Shown: positions 37,314 to 45,963, counted from the first letter of the stretch. The stretch is 64,000 bases of DNA from Bradyrhizobium sp. CCBAU 51627 (GCF_028128765.1 NZ_LBJG01000023.1:604579-668578); one strand, 5' to 3'. Translations and numbers: made by a program. Notes: generated from the letters alone by a model not told the origin.

Positions 37314-39288
37314 CTAGAATTTCGCGACAACACCAGGTGGGTTGAAGGCGACATTCAAGCCGACCTGTCCGCCATAAGTCATCGCGTTGTTCTGGCCCAA
37401 CTGACCGGTCAAGGCCACATATCCACTGACGTCACTCGCCAGTTTCAACCTCGTCCCGATCGTTCCTGCCGCCCAGTCGCGTCCAAGGACGACTGCAGGC
37501 ATCGAGAAAGCCGGCGCCACGATTGACGTCAAGGACGCACCAACCAGACGATTGAGATCGGCGAATTCGTGATCCCACGTCAGCTTTGCGTAGGGCTCCC
37601 AAATCCCGAACCTGAGGCTCGCCCGATAGCCAAGTTCCGTCACCGCTGAGTTGCGCGTCTGCGAAGTGAATGAGAGCGCGGTTGGCGCCCCACTTGTATT
37701 GGCTTCGGTGAAGCCGTCAACGTAGACCTGCTGGAGAATGATACCGGCCACCGGGCCGTGCATCAGCACGATAGGCGCGGCGGCCGCAACGGGCGCCTTG
37801 TAGGAGATGCCAGCGTTGGCCGGTGCCGGGCCAAACGGCATGCGGAAATCGTATCCAACCTCACCAGCGAACGAGATGTTGCTCCCGTTCGTGCTGCCCT
37901 GGTTCGATTGTATCGACGTTCCCAACGGGACCTGCCGATTGACGGTATCGCGCAGCGCTCCCCAGCTCCCGATCGCATCCGCCCAGAGGGCATTGTGGCG
38001 AAAGGCCGTGTAGAGGCTGACCGCGAACTCTTGCTGCCTGTAGTCGCCGCCCAGGCTGAAGGACTGTTTGGTCGCCTGGCCGGAGAACGCTGCGCCAACC
38101 AGCCAATTGGACGTGATCGCGTAGTCGAAGCCCGCCGTGGTTGCGAGCGGCGTACCCGGGTCGTCGGGAAATCCGTTGACGTTGTTTGTCATCTTCAGCC
38201 ACGACACATCTCCACTCACCCAACCGTGGAATGCGCCAGCCTGGTCAGACGAAAGCGGGATCTGATTCTGGATCGAACTGATGACCCCGAGCCGCGTCTT
38301 CAAGGGCGCTTCGGCGAGAAACGATATCTCGCTGGGGGCAACGACGAGGCCGTAGAAGTAGTCGGCCACGATCTGCTGAACGGCCCCGGTCGTATGTCCG
38401 CCACCGTCAGGAGCCCCGGCGCCATCGGCCCAGAAATGGGTCTTGTTCGCATTCGGAGCGACATAGTTTGCCGGGGTGCATTGATAGGAGTTCACGTTGC
38501 CGCAGGCAGCGGTCAACGCGCTCGTCACCGTGATTCCGAACGACCCGGGATTGGTGAGGACGTAATTGTAGAGACTTGCAATATCCGCCGGTATGAACTT
38601 GATGCCCGCGGCCGAGAGGTCATTCCACAGTGCATGGTCGTAGATGGAGCGCGAGTCGACAAGCACGGAGCTATAACCTCTAGCGGCTGCAGCCGAGGCT
38701 GCCGCATTCAAGGCCGGCGTATTCGGCACCAGAATGTATCGGGCACCCGCGTTCCAGAGCTGGGTGACCTGGCTTGCCGCCTGCCCTGCTACGGCAAGGA
38801 GTTGGGGCACGTTTTGTGGGTTCACGATATTGCCGGGCGAAGAGCCGCTGGCAACCGTCGTGGTCTTCAGATCGTTGCTACCGGCCCAGTAGGTGTAGAA
38901 TGCATTCGGATCAGCAACGCCACCGGTGCCCGCCAAATAGGTCGCGATCTGCGTTTGCGTCGACAGAATGTTGCCGTTCTGCGCTACGACGCGCGCGCCG
39001 CCAATTGCGTAATTGTTTCCGCCGACGCCGGGCGTGTCGGAAGGCGTCGCCGATCCTCCGAACCTGCTCGCGAAAATCTGGGCCCAGCCGGGATCCGGAT
39101 TGGTCGTCCACGTTCCCGCACCGGGCGGCGCAAGACCGAATGGGGGCCCACCCAACGGTTTGTACAAAAACCAACCGCTATCGGTCAGGCTGTCTCCGAA
39201 AAAAAAAGGTCTTCGAAAAATTCTGCGCGCTCGCCGCCGTCGCGATCAACGAAAAGGCGATCGACAACCCACACTTAGTGCCCCGCAT
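37314..39288 (-). pseudogene. SGNH/GDSL-esterase autotransporter, interrupted by a 1-nt shift at a T9 tract (possible phase-variable gene)
   Basis: The long frame (617 residues) encodes an esterase passenger with SGNH blocks: WAGSND (block III) and HFWADG...GGHTT (block V), and a C-terminal outer-membrane autotransporter beta-barrel (about 330 residues ending VVAKF). Just upstream in this frame is FFGDSLTDSGW, the catalytic block I, but no start codon. One base out of register lies an ATG behind TGGGGA that encodes a perfect signal peptide, MRGTKCGLSIAFSLIATAASA. The two frames meet at a run of nine T (minus strand); eight T would give one continuous 657-residue protein. Either a simple frameshift mutation or reversible slippage; sequencing error is also possible. 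Confidence 0.8.
39199..39207 (-). promoter_or_regulatory. Homopolymer T9 tract at the signal peptide/passenger junction
   Basis: Nine consecutive T on the coding strand directly follow the signal peptide codons and precede GDSL. Length modulo three decides whether translation from the ATG 26 codons earlier reaches the esterase domain; at nine it does not. Such tracts are typical slipped-strand sites in surface proteins and are unusual in this GC-rich DNA. Confidence 0.6.
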
Positions 39289-39812
39289 TCCAAATCCCCA
39301 AATTCAACTCAGTTAGCATGCGGCTTCGCTCCTCGTGCCGCATCCCCCAAATGGGTGGCTTTGGCGAGTTACTCTGAGGTGCGAGACCAGCCGCGCCTAG
39401 CGACGCGTCCTGCTACAGTGGATCGAAAAGGACCGGTATCGAAGGGTAACCGGACCACCTGCGAAATCGGGACACAGCCGCCTGTGAGGCATAGCGCAAC
39501 ATCGCAGTCCGTCGCGGGTTATCCGGCCGGATCGCTTGGGCGGCCGCAGCATCATAGCGCCACGGCGAATATCTTCATCGGCGGTGGCGCGCCATTTGGC
39601 TTTGCGCGTTTCACCTTCTTTGCTTGGCTAAGCCGTGGATGAGCAGGCTGCTTCGACCTTGGGTCCTTTCCTTTGGCCGATGATCGATGGTTCGGCGACC
39701 AGTTCCATTCCGGGCTTCAGAGAGCTGAGCTGGCGGGACTTGATGACCGCGCGATCTCAACTCATCGCAGCATCCGGAGGAGGGCCGCATGCGGCCCTCG
39801 TCCTTGCTGGAT
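39289..39812. other. Gene-poor spacer upstream of the autotransporter
   Basis: I see no convincing gene here. The right end contains a GAGGGCCGCATGCGGCCCTC hairpin just past the stop of the next minus-strand gene, which could help terminate it. The left end must hold the autotransporter promoter; TGGGGA before the ATG is its likely ribosome site. Confidence 0.5.
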
Positions 39813-40106
39813 TCAATGCCTCACATGCTCGAACACGACGATCACGCCGGTCGGCTCGGGCTCGTGCGCCATCAGGCGCGTCAAATCCGCGTCGCTCCAG
39901 TCGGCGAGGCTGACGACTTCGCCGGTCTCGCGGTCGGCGCCGAGCGACGGGGTCGGCTCCAGGACTTTCAGTCCCATTTCGTCGACGAAGAAGGTATGTT
40001 CGCCGAACATGCTGTTGAGCTGCGGCATGGCCGGATGCTCGTCGGGCAGCACCTGCGCACCGAGCTGGTTGACGGTCTGCTTCACCTGTTCGGATGTGAG
40101 CTTCAT
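39813..40106 (-). CDS. Conserved hypothetical protein, 97 residues
   Basis: A small acidic soluble protein, MKLTSEQVKQTVNQLGAQVLPDEHPAMPQL ... GVIVVFEHVRH. It has good coding character and a purine-rich stretch (GGAGCAGCTC) before the ATG. I do not recognise a domain; an N-terminal helix followed by a probable alpha/beta stretch (HTFFVDEMGLKVLE) can be guessed. The strand order and a hairpin beyond its stop suggest a single-gene unit. Function unknown. Confidence 0.7.
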   Translation of the reverse strand: MKLTSEQVKQTVNQLGAQVLPDEHPAMPQLNSMFGEHTFFVDEMGLKVLEPTPSLGADRETGEVVSLADWSDADLTRLMAHEPEPTGVIVVFEHVRH

Positions 40107-40308
40107 GAGCTGCTCCGTTCTGTCATTCGCGTTTCATGGAACTGAGCCGGAGCGCGCGTGTTCCCGCGCCTGTTTTCGCCTGGCCCAACCTCCCGAACGG
40201 GTGCTGCGCACAAATGTTCCTGCGAAATGCATTTCGTGATCGCGCGCCGCAACTGCCGCGGTCACGTCGCGGGATCGCCGCAGGATCTCCACGATCCGCC
40301 GGGCTTCG

Positions 40309-40995
40309 CTACTCGCTCCGGTTTTCGCCAACCGAAAGCGCGCAGATGCGTGACAGATAGGTGTAGGGCAGGCCGGTCTCCTCGGCCCAGGCGTTGAACT
40401 GCGCCTGCACCTTGGCAAGATCGCCCTTCGACTTGACCTCTTCGGCGATGTCGAGGCCGGCATCGCGCAGGCAGACAACGACGTCCTTCGAGGTGACAAA
40501 GCCATCCCAGCCGACGAAACGCAGCAGCATCTGGCCGGTGTTGCCGCCGAGCCGGCTGCCGCGTTTGGTGAGGAGATCGAGCAGGCCGGTCTCGTTGGAC
40601 GGCGGCCATGCCGCCAGAAACTTGCCGAAGCTACCGTGCTCCTTTGCAATCTCCTGCACGAAGGCAGCATTGTCGCGTACCGACATGATCTTGGCGCCGT
40701 TGCGCACGATCCGCGCGTCGCGCAGCAGGCCTTCCCAATAATCCTCGGGCTGGAAGCTGAGCTTGGCCGGCTTGAAGCGCAGGAAGGCGTCTTCGAAACC
40801 GTCCCATTTGGCGTCGATCGCGCTCCAGGCGAACCCTGCGCAAAACACCCGCTTCGTCATCTCGGCGAGGATGCGATCATCGCCGAGCCTGGCCAGGCGT
40901 TTCAGGTCCGGCTTCTCCGGCATCAGTCTGTCGAGCGCCTTGGGACCGCCCTTGCGCTTCTCGGCGCGAGCACGAATGGTCTTGAAGGAAATCAT
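40309..40995 (-). CDS. Tag-like DNA-3-methyladenine glycosylase I family protein
   Basis: A 228-residue protein aligned by pattern to DNA-3-methyladenine glycosylase I: VFCAGFAWSAIDAKWDGFEDAFLRFKPAKL corresponds to the helix-hairpin-helix region around the Tag base pocket, LLRDARIVRNGAKIMSVRDNAAFV to the following helices, and LLRFVGWDGF to the GFKFVG region. However, the N-terminal RCxW and C-terminal Cys zinc ligands of Tag are absent, as is the pocket Glu, so the enzyme may recognise another lesion. Start taken at MISFKTIRARAEKRKGG; an ATG 11 codons upstream is possible. Confidence 0.75.
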   Translation of the reverse strand: MISFKTIRARAEKRKGGPKALDRLMPEKPDLKRLARLGDDRILAEMTKRVFCAGFAWSAIDAKWDGFEDAFLRFKPAKLSFQPEDYWEGLLRDARIVRNGAKIMSVRDNAAFVQEIAKEHGSFGKFLAAWPPSNETGLLDLLTKRGSRLGGNTGQMLLRFVGWDGFVTSKDVVVCLRDAGLDIAEEVKSKGDLAKVQAQFNAWAEETGLPYTYLSRICALSVGENRSE

Positions 40996-41074
40996 GCCGG
41001 CACCCGCGTTGAGGGACCGCCATGACACCAGAATTCGAGAATCCGGTCCAGTCCCGCAGTCTCACGCGGCGGCC

Positions 41075-41815
41075 TCACGCCCGCGACAGTGACGGCACCT
41101 CGTCCGGCAGAATGGCCTGAAGACCGCCGAAACGGCGCTCGCGGCCGTGGAAGGAGGCCAGCGCCGCCGCAAGATCGCCCGCATCGAATTCGGGCCACAT
41201 CCGCTCGGTGAAATGCAGCTCCGCATAGGCGCCTTCCCAGAGCAGGAAGTCCGACAGCCGCTTTTCGCCTGAGGTGCGGATGATGAGATCGACATCGCGC
41301 AAGCCGGCCTCGCCGGTGACGAGCTGCGAGAAGGCTTCGCGGGTCAAGCTGGTCAGCGCGGCCGCCTTTGCCGCCGCGTTCAGGATGGCATCGCGCGCAG
41401 AATAGTCGACGGCGATCCGCAAATGCAGCGTGGTGCCGTGTGCGGTGGCGTCCTCTGCGCGCGCGATGGCAGTGGCGATACCATCCGGCAGGCGGTCACG
41501 GCGCCCGATCACGTTGAGCTTCACGCCATTCTTCACCAGGCTCTGCACTTCATTGGCGAGATAGAAGCGGAGCAGCGTCATCAGCGCGGCGACCTCGGCC
41601 TTCGGCCTGCGCCAATTGTCGGTCGAGAACGCGTAGAGCGTCAGTGTGCCGATGCCCTGCTTGGGTGCGGCCTCGACGATGCGGCGGATCGTCTCGACGC
41701 CGGCCTCGTGGCCGCGGACGCGCGAGAGGCCTCGCCGTGTCGCCCATCGTCCATTGCCGTCCATGATGATGCCGACATGAAGCTTGTCATTTTGGAACGT
41801 GACGTCACTTTGCAT
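41075..41815 (-). CDS. uppS: Polyprenyl (undecaprenyl-type) diphosphate synthase
   Basis: A 246-residue cis-prenyltransferase. GIIMDGNGRWA is the diphosphate-binding motif with catalytic Asp, GHEAGVETIRRIVE, LTLYAFSTDNWRRP (Asn/Ser contacts) and DLIIRTSGEKRLSDFLLWEGAYAELHFTERMWPEF complete the family. It makes the C55-type lipid carrier of cell-wall and polysaccharide synthesis. The usual neighbours frr, cdsA and dxr are missing, so this may be a second, dispensable copy. The ATG follows GGAG by eight bases; longer frames run into the regulator gene. Confidence 0.9.
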   Translation of the reverse strand: MQSDVTFQNDKLHVGIIMDGNGRWATRRGLSRVRGHEAGVETIRRIVEAAPKQGIGTLTLYAFSTDNWRRPKAEVAALMTLLRFYLANEVQSLVKNGVKLNVIGRRDRLPDGIATAIARAEDATAHGTTLHLRIAVDYSARDAILNAAAKAAALTSLTREAFSQLVTGEAGLRDVDLIIRTSGEKRLSDFLLWEGAYAELHFTERMWPEFDAGDLAAALASFHGRERRFGGLQAILPDEVPSLSRA

Positions 41816-41844
41816 TGCAAAGTCTCCAGTCAAAAGGGGGGCGG

Positions 41845-42222
41845 TCAAGTCGGGAGAATGCCGAGCTGACCGAGCGGCGCTGCCTCACGGCCGGCGGCCC
41901 TGGCGGCATCGCGCACCAGCCGCTCGAGCACCGCGAGATAGTCGAGGAAGCGGCGCCGGCCGCTCCTGGTCAGACGGCAGGTGGTGTGCGGGCGGTTGCC
42001 CTCGTAGCCCTTGGTCACCTCGACGAGGCCGGCCTCCTGGAGCACGGCGAGGTGCCGACTGAGATTGCCGTCAGTAAGGCCGCAGAGCTGTTTCAGATGG
42101 GCAAAGGCAAGACCCTTCGGGTGAGCCATCAGCGAGGTCAGAAGCCCGAGCCTTGCCTTCTCGTGGATTACACGGTCGAGCCCCTCATAGGAGAAAGGCG
42201 CGCTGTCAGTCTTCGACATCAT
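41845..42222 (-). CDS. Winged-helix (ArsR/MarR-like) transcriptional regulator
   Basis: A 125-residue regulator with a winged helix: VIHEKARLGLLTSLMAHPKGLAFAHLKQLCGLTDGNLSRHLAVLQEAGLVEVTKGYEGNRPHTTCRLTRSGRRRF. GLTDGNLSRHLAVLQEAGLV is the recognition helix. It lies downstream of, and overlaps by 17 bases, a membrane-protein gene, a common pair in which the regulator controls its partner. An ACTTTGTA/TACAAAGT dyad upstream of the pair may be its operator. The start may be the first or second Met (MMSKTD). Confidence 0.85.
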   Translation of the reverse strand: MMSKTDSAPFSYEGLDRVIHEKARLGLLTSLMAHPKGLAFAHLKQLCGLTDGNLSRHLAVLQEAGLVEVTKGYEGNRPHTTCRLTRSGRRRFLDYLAVLERLVRDAARAAGREAAPLGQLGILPT

Positions 42223-42823
42223 TGTCTCCGGACGCGAAATATAGAATGGCCGCCATCATCGACTGGCCAACCACGAAAGGCAGTCCCATGGTCCATGGCG
42301 ACAGCATGTGGGTCCGACTCGCCAGCACCACCACAACAAAGCCGGAGATGAAGTACCAAGCTCCGGCGAAGGCCACGCTGCGCGGCAGCGAGCGGACGGA
42401 CGCAAAGATGCCGAGCGACACCAGGATCTGCCACAAGCCCGGCAGCAGCCACAGCGTCTCGGCGGCGAACTTCCACATCACCACCGCAAGCAGCACGCCG
42501 GCGACGCCCGCGGGCAGGAACTGCTCGACCGCCTGGTGGATCATGGCGTCGGCAAGGCCGGAATGATGACGCCGCGAACGCGCGCGCATCTCGATCCAGA
42601 TCATCAGGCCGGACAGCGCAGCCGCGACGAGCCAGCCGAAAAAGAAACCGAGCGGCTCGCCCGTGGGATCGCCGAGCAGCCAGAATTGCAGGATCGCAGT
42701 AACGAGCGCGACCGCGCCGGTGGCAACCATCGTCGCCGGACCGTATCCGCGGAACGCGGTGCCCGCCGCGATCTGGCTGCGGATCGCCACGATGTCGGCC
42801 AGCGCCTTGTCGAGATCCCGCAT
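42206..42823 (-). CDS. Conserved membrane protein co-expressed with a winged-helix regulator
   Basis: A 205-residue integral membrane protein with five to six hydrophobic helices (ATMVATGAVALVTAILQFWLL, FFFGWLVAAALSGLMIWIE, GVAGVLLAVVMWKF, WQILVSLGIFASV, FAGAWYFISGFVVVVLAS, GLPFVVGQSMMAAILYF) and a short cytosolic start MRDLDKALADIVAIRSQIAAGT. I do not know its function. A TTG four codons upstream has a GGAG seven bases before it and could be the real start. Translation overlaps that of the following regulator, so the two form one unit. Confidence 0.8.
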   Translation of the reverse strand: MRDLDKALADIVAIRSQIAAGTAFRGYGPATMVATGAVALVTAILQFWLLGDPTGEPLGFFFGWLVAAALSGLMIWIEMRARSRRHHSGLADAMIHQAVEQFLPAGVAGVLLAVVMWKFAAETLWLLPGLWQILVSLGIFASVRSLPRSVAFAGAWYFISGFVVVVLASRTHMLSPWTMGLPFVVGQSMMAAILYFASGDNDVED

Positions 42824-42875
42824 CGGCAACGCCAAAACTCCGCTCCACCCGAGTCACGGACCCGCTTGCCCAGTC

Positions 42876-42909
42876 ACTTTGTATCGCAAAGTATACCGCG
42901 CTACAAAGT
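42876..42909. promoter_or_regulatory. ACTTTGTA / TACAAAGT dyad, candidate operator
   Basis: Two perfect 8-base inverted arms, with an internal extra CGCAAAGTA copy between them, lie about 50 bases before the membrane-protein gene and 115 bases before the protease gene on the other strand. Position and symmetry suggest autoregulation by the winged-helix protein. Confidence 0.5.
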
Positions 42910-43023
42910 AAAGGCAAGCAGGGAAATCGCCTGTCGCGCACGAGGCCCAAGCAGACAACTGTCGGTTGCGTCTCGGCCGCCATCCCAGCTAAGATGCGAC
43001 CAAAGTGCCCTTGGGGGAAAGTC

Positions 43024-44274
43024 ATGTGGTTAAGGTCATTCGTCGCTGCAGCTCTGCTGCAGGTGTGTCTTGTTGGGGCAGCGGATGCGAAAGGACCATT
43101 TGGCACGGTCAATGTCGGCGGCTGGGTCGGCGGCGCCTTCAGCAACGACGAGACAGGCGCCTTCTCCCATTGCGCGGCGACGGCGCCTTATGCGAACGGC
43201 GTCATCCTCGTCGTGAGCCAAAACGCGGCCGGCATATGGTCGCTCGCCTTTGCCAGTCCCAGCTATCACTTCAACAAGGACGAGAACGCCGCGATTGACG
43301 TGACCTTCGACGGGCGGGAGCAAGCCAGGCTGTACGCCACGGCGTACCGGCCCGACATGCTCACGGCCGTCATGCCGCTGAATGTCGTGCATACGTTTCA
43401 GAAGGCGAGCCTGATGGTCGCGACGGCCGGCCACGCTGTCCTGAACTTCGATCTCAGGTCGACCGGCCCAGCGATCTCCGCCTTGGCCAATTGCGTGACC
43501 CGCGTGAAAGCCGACGGGCTCGACAAGGCCGGCGACTTCACCAAAGGCGCGGCGAAGCCGGCGGCTGCGGCGGACAAGCAAGGCTCACCGCCTCCCGCCA
43601 AATCCAGCAGAGGGACCAAGAGTGGCTTTGGCACCGGCTTCGTGGTCAGCGCCAGCGGGCACATCGTCACCAACAACCATGTGGTCGACGGTTGCAGCGA
43701 GCTCAAAGGCAATCTCACAGGCGAAGCCGCCATGGTGTTGCGCGTCGTGTCTACCGATGCGAACAACGACCTGGCTCTCTTGCAGGCACCGTCGACGGCG
43801 ACGTTCAGGGAGTTCGCCCGAATCCGCGACCGCTCCATCCGCTCAGGCGATTCCGTTGTCGCGATCGGTTTTCCCTTTCACGGGCTGCTGACGTCGGACT
43901 TCACCGTGACGACCGGGATCGTGAGCTCGCTCAGCGGCATGCACAATGATTCGCGCTTTCTGCAAATCAGCGCGCCGGTGCAGCCTGGCAACAGCGGGGG
44001 CCCGCTGTTCGACACCTCCGGGCAGGTCGTCGGCGTGGTCACCGGCAAGCTGGACGGATTGCGGATTGCAGTCGCCACCGGCAGCATCCCCGAAAACATC
44101 AATTTTGCCATCAAAACAGGCGCGCTGCGCGATTTCCTCGACAATTCGGTGGTACCGTACCAGACGGCCGAGCCGAAGGGCGAGCTCAAGACCACCGACA
44201 TCGCCGGCAACGCCCGCGCCTACACGATGCTGATCTCGTGCAACGGCACGGTGCAGGCCGACGCGAAGAAGTGA
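43024..44274 (+). CDS. Secreted trypsin-like (S1C/DegP-type) serine protease
   Basis: A 416-residue exported protein. The signal peptide is MWLRSFVAAALLQVCLVGAADA. Residues 25-165 form an N-terminal region of unknown fold (GPFGTVNVGGWVGGAF). The protease domain carries the triad: His in IVTNNHVVDGC, Asp in DANNDLALLQA and Ser in QPGNSGGPLFD. No PDZ domain is evident after it, so it differs from DegP. The start is the ATG after GGGGGAAAGTC. It probably acts in the periplasm or outside in protein quality control. Divergent from the regulator/membrane-protein unit. Confidence 0.87.
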   Translation: MWLRSFVAAALLQVCLVGAADAKGPFGTVNVGGWVGGAFSNDETGAFSHCAATAPYANGVILVVSQNAAGIWSLAFASPSYHFNKDENAAIDVTFDGREQARLYATAYRPDMLTAVMPLNVVHTFQKASLMVATAGHAVLNFDLRSTGPAISALANCVTRVKADGLDKAGDFTKGAAKPAAAADKQGSPPPAKSSRGTKSGFGTGFVVSASGHIVTNNHVVDGCSELKGNLTGEAAMVLRVVSTDANNDLALLQAPSTATFREFARIRDRSIRSGDSVVAIGFPFHGLLTSDFTVTTGIVSSLSGMHNDSRFLQISAPVQPGNSGGPLFDTSGQVVGVVTGKLDGLRIAVATGSIPENINFAIKTGALRDFLDNSVVPYQTAEPKGELKTTDIAGNARAYTMLISCNGTVQADAKK

Positions 44275-44320
44275 GGCCGCCACCGGCGTCTCCCCACCGC
44301 CCTGACAAAAGGACGCCCCC

Positions 44321-45055
44321 TTACCCGTGGCAGCACGCGCCCTTCGCCTGCGGCTCGTACTGATCGCGCAGGCGGACCCAGTCCATTGGATAGGGCAGGT
44401 CCTCCTCGTGACGACCGAGCGGGGTGAGGTCGAGATACTGATACGCCGCGTTCATCATGTCGAGGCCGCGGGCGTAGCAGGAATAGCTGTGGAAGATCTC
44501 ACCAGCCTCGTTGCGATAGAACACGCTGATGCCGGGCAGCTCGGGCCCATAGAACGGCGTGGTGCCGAAATTGTATTTCGGCACCCCCTCTTCGATCTGC
44601 TCGCGCGTGAACGAGACTCCGTAGTCGTAGTTGAAGTCGTTGCCGCCTGAAGACACCCAATCGAAGGTCCAGCCCATCCGCTTCTTGAAGGCCTCGAGCT
44701 TTGCGACTGGCGCCAGCGAGATCGCCACCATGGTGGTGTCGCGAGCTGCCAGATGCGGCACCATGCGCTCGAAACCATCAGCCCAGAACGAGCAGCTCTT
44801 GCAGGCTGCTTCCCAGTCCGGCGCGAACATGATGTGCTGAACCACGAGCTGCGGCCGCCCCCTGAAGAGATCGCCGAGCGTCACCTTGCCGTCAGGCCCG
44901 TCGAATACGTAGTTTTCGTCGACCTTCACCCAGGGCAATGCGCGGCGTTCCTCGGCGAGGCGCTCGCGCGCCTGCGAAAGCTCCTTCTCGTGCGCCAGAT
45001 GGACTTTGCGTGCTGCGATCCATTGCTCGCGCGAGACGATCTGATGTTGCTGCAT
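44321..45055 (-). CDS. DUF899 family (thioredoxin-like) protein
   Basis: A 244-residue protein of the DUF899 group. It begins VSREQWIAARKVHLAHEKELSQARERLAEERRALPWVKVDENYVFDGPDGKVTL and continues with LVVQHIMFAPDWEAACKSCSFWADGFE, which carries a CxxC in the position of the thioredoxin-fold active site, then FHSYSCYARG. These proteins are often found with SRPBCC and ArsR genes, exactly as here, and are related to peroxiredoxins, but their substrate is unsettled. Last gene of a three-gene operon, 24 bases after the SRPBCC gene. Confidence 0.87.
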   Translation of the reverse strand: MQQHQIVSREQWIAARKVHLAHEKELSQARERLAEERRALPWVKVDENYVFDGPDGKVTLGDLFRGRPQLVVQHIMFAPDWEAACKSCSFWADGFERMVPHLAARDTTMVAISLAPVAKLEAFKKRMGWTFDWVSSGGNDFNYDYGVSFTREQIEEGVPKYNFGTTPFYGPELPGISVFYRNEAGEIFHSYSCYARGLDMMNAAYQYLDLTPLGRHEEDLPYPMDWVRLRDQYEPQAKGACCHG

Positions 45056-45079
45056 GATATCCTCCTTTTCTACATGGCG

Positions 45080-45547
45080 TCAGGCGACGAAGGTATCGAG
45101 CTTGTCGAAGAACGAGCTCCATCCGCGCTGGTGGTTGTCGCGCGCGATCTCGTCGAAGAACTGGGCGTGATGGAAGATCATCAGCGTGCCGGCGCTGTCC
45201 GGCTTCAACGTGATCGTCACCAGCGATTCCCGCTCCGGCGTCGAATGCCAGGCCCAGGTGAAGACCAGCCGCTCGTTCGGCACCACCTCGCGGTAGATGC
45301 CGCCAGCCTCGAAATATTCGCCGTCGTCACGGGTGAACGAGATGCGGTAGCGGCCGCCCGAGCGAACGTCGAGCTCGGCGTTCAGCGTCGCCGGCTTCAT
45401 ATTCGGCGGTCCAAACCACTGCACTAGCTGCTCGGCTTGCGTCCAGGCGGCGAAGACCTTTTCCGGCCGCGCGCGGAGCCGGCGCGTGAGCGTGAGGCTT
45501 GGGCCCTCGATTGGTCGTCCGGCGGCGTTGACGGCTGCGTTGGCCAC
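45080..45547 (-). CDS. SRPBCC / AHSA1-type domain protein
   Basis: A 155-residue START-like protein of the AHSA1 (Aha1 C-terminal) type: LTLTRRLRARPEKVFAAWTQAEQLVQWFGPPNMKPA opens the domain, GGRYRISFTRDDGEYFEAGGIYREVVPNERLVFTW forms the central strands and MIFHHAQFFDEIARDNHQRGWSSFFDKLDTFV the closing helix. Such proteins bind hydrophobic ligands in a cavity. Its first 124 bases overlap the end of the upstream ArsR gene in a different frame, an unusually long overlap for this operon type. Confidence 0.87.
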   Translation of the reverse strand: MANAAVNAAGRPIEGPSLTLTRRLRARPEKVFAAWTQAEQLVQWFGPPNMKPATLNAELDVRSGGRYRISFTRDDGEYFEAGGIYREVVPNERLVFTWAWHSTPERESLVTITLKPDSAGTLMIFHHAQFFDEIARDNHQRGWSSFFDKLDTFVA

Positions 45548-45876
45548 GGATTGTCCTCCACAAAGGCGGCAAGGCGGTCGAAGCTCTCGGACCAGAATTG
45601 CGCGTAGCGATTGAGCCAGTTCATCGCCCGCTCCATCGGCTGCGCGGTCAGCCGGCAGGAGACGGTGCGCCCGGTCTTCTCGCGCACGATCAGGCCGGCA
45701 TCCGTGAGCACGTCGAGATGCTTCATGATCGCCGGGAGCGAGATCGAAAACGGCGCAGCCAGCTCGCTCACCGACAGGCTGTCCCGCTCGCCGAGACGTG
45801 CGAGCAGTGCTCGCCGCGTCGGGTCGGACAGGGCAGCAAAGGTGCGATCGAGCGCCTGGTCCTGATACTTAACCAT
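45424..45876 (-). CDS. ArsR-family transcriptional regulator
   Basis: A 150-residue winged-helix protein: ALDRTFAALSDPTRRALLARLGERDSLSVSELAAPFSISLPAIMKHLDVLTDAGLIVREKTGRTVSCRL. The SDPTRRALL and LPAIMKHLDVLTDAGLI helices are typical of ArsR regulators that precede SRPBCC genes. It lacks metal-binding Cys residues, so a different ligand is expected. The C-terminal 41 residues are encoded in the overlap with the SRPBCC gene and are of low complexity (Arg/Ser-rich), probably non-essential. It likely represses its own three-gene operon. Start taken at MVKYQDQ, since the upstream extension MAFGSILNL overlies the operator dyad. Confidence 0.85.
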   Translation of the reverse strand: MVKYQDQALDRTFAALSDPTRRALLARLGERDSLSVSELAAPFSISLPAIMKHLDVLTDAGLIVREKTGRTVSCRLTAQPMERAMNWLNRYAQFWSESFDRLAAFVEDNPWPTQPSTPPDDQSRAQASRSRAGSARGRKRSSPPGRKPSS

Positions 45877-45891
45877 AAGGTTTAGTATAGA
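45868..45891. promoter_or_regulatory. TAAACC-TTA-TGGTTAA dyad over the ArsR start codon
   Basis: Read on the minus strand, CTAAACCTTATGGTTAAG is a near-perfect inverted repeat with the start ATG at its centre. Such a position suits autorepression by the ArsR product. The motif also contains TTAACCAT, the CtrA half-site, so CtrA binding cannot be excluded. Confidence 0.4.
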
Positions 45892-45963
45892 CCCGAACGC
45901 CACGGCGTCAAGCAGGAACCTGCACGACGGCTGCGCGGTCAGGCCGAATTCAGCGGAGCGCGA

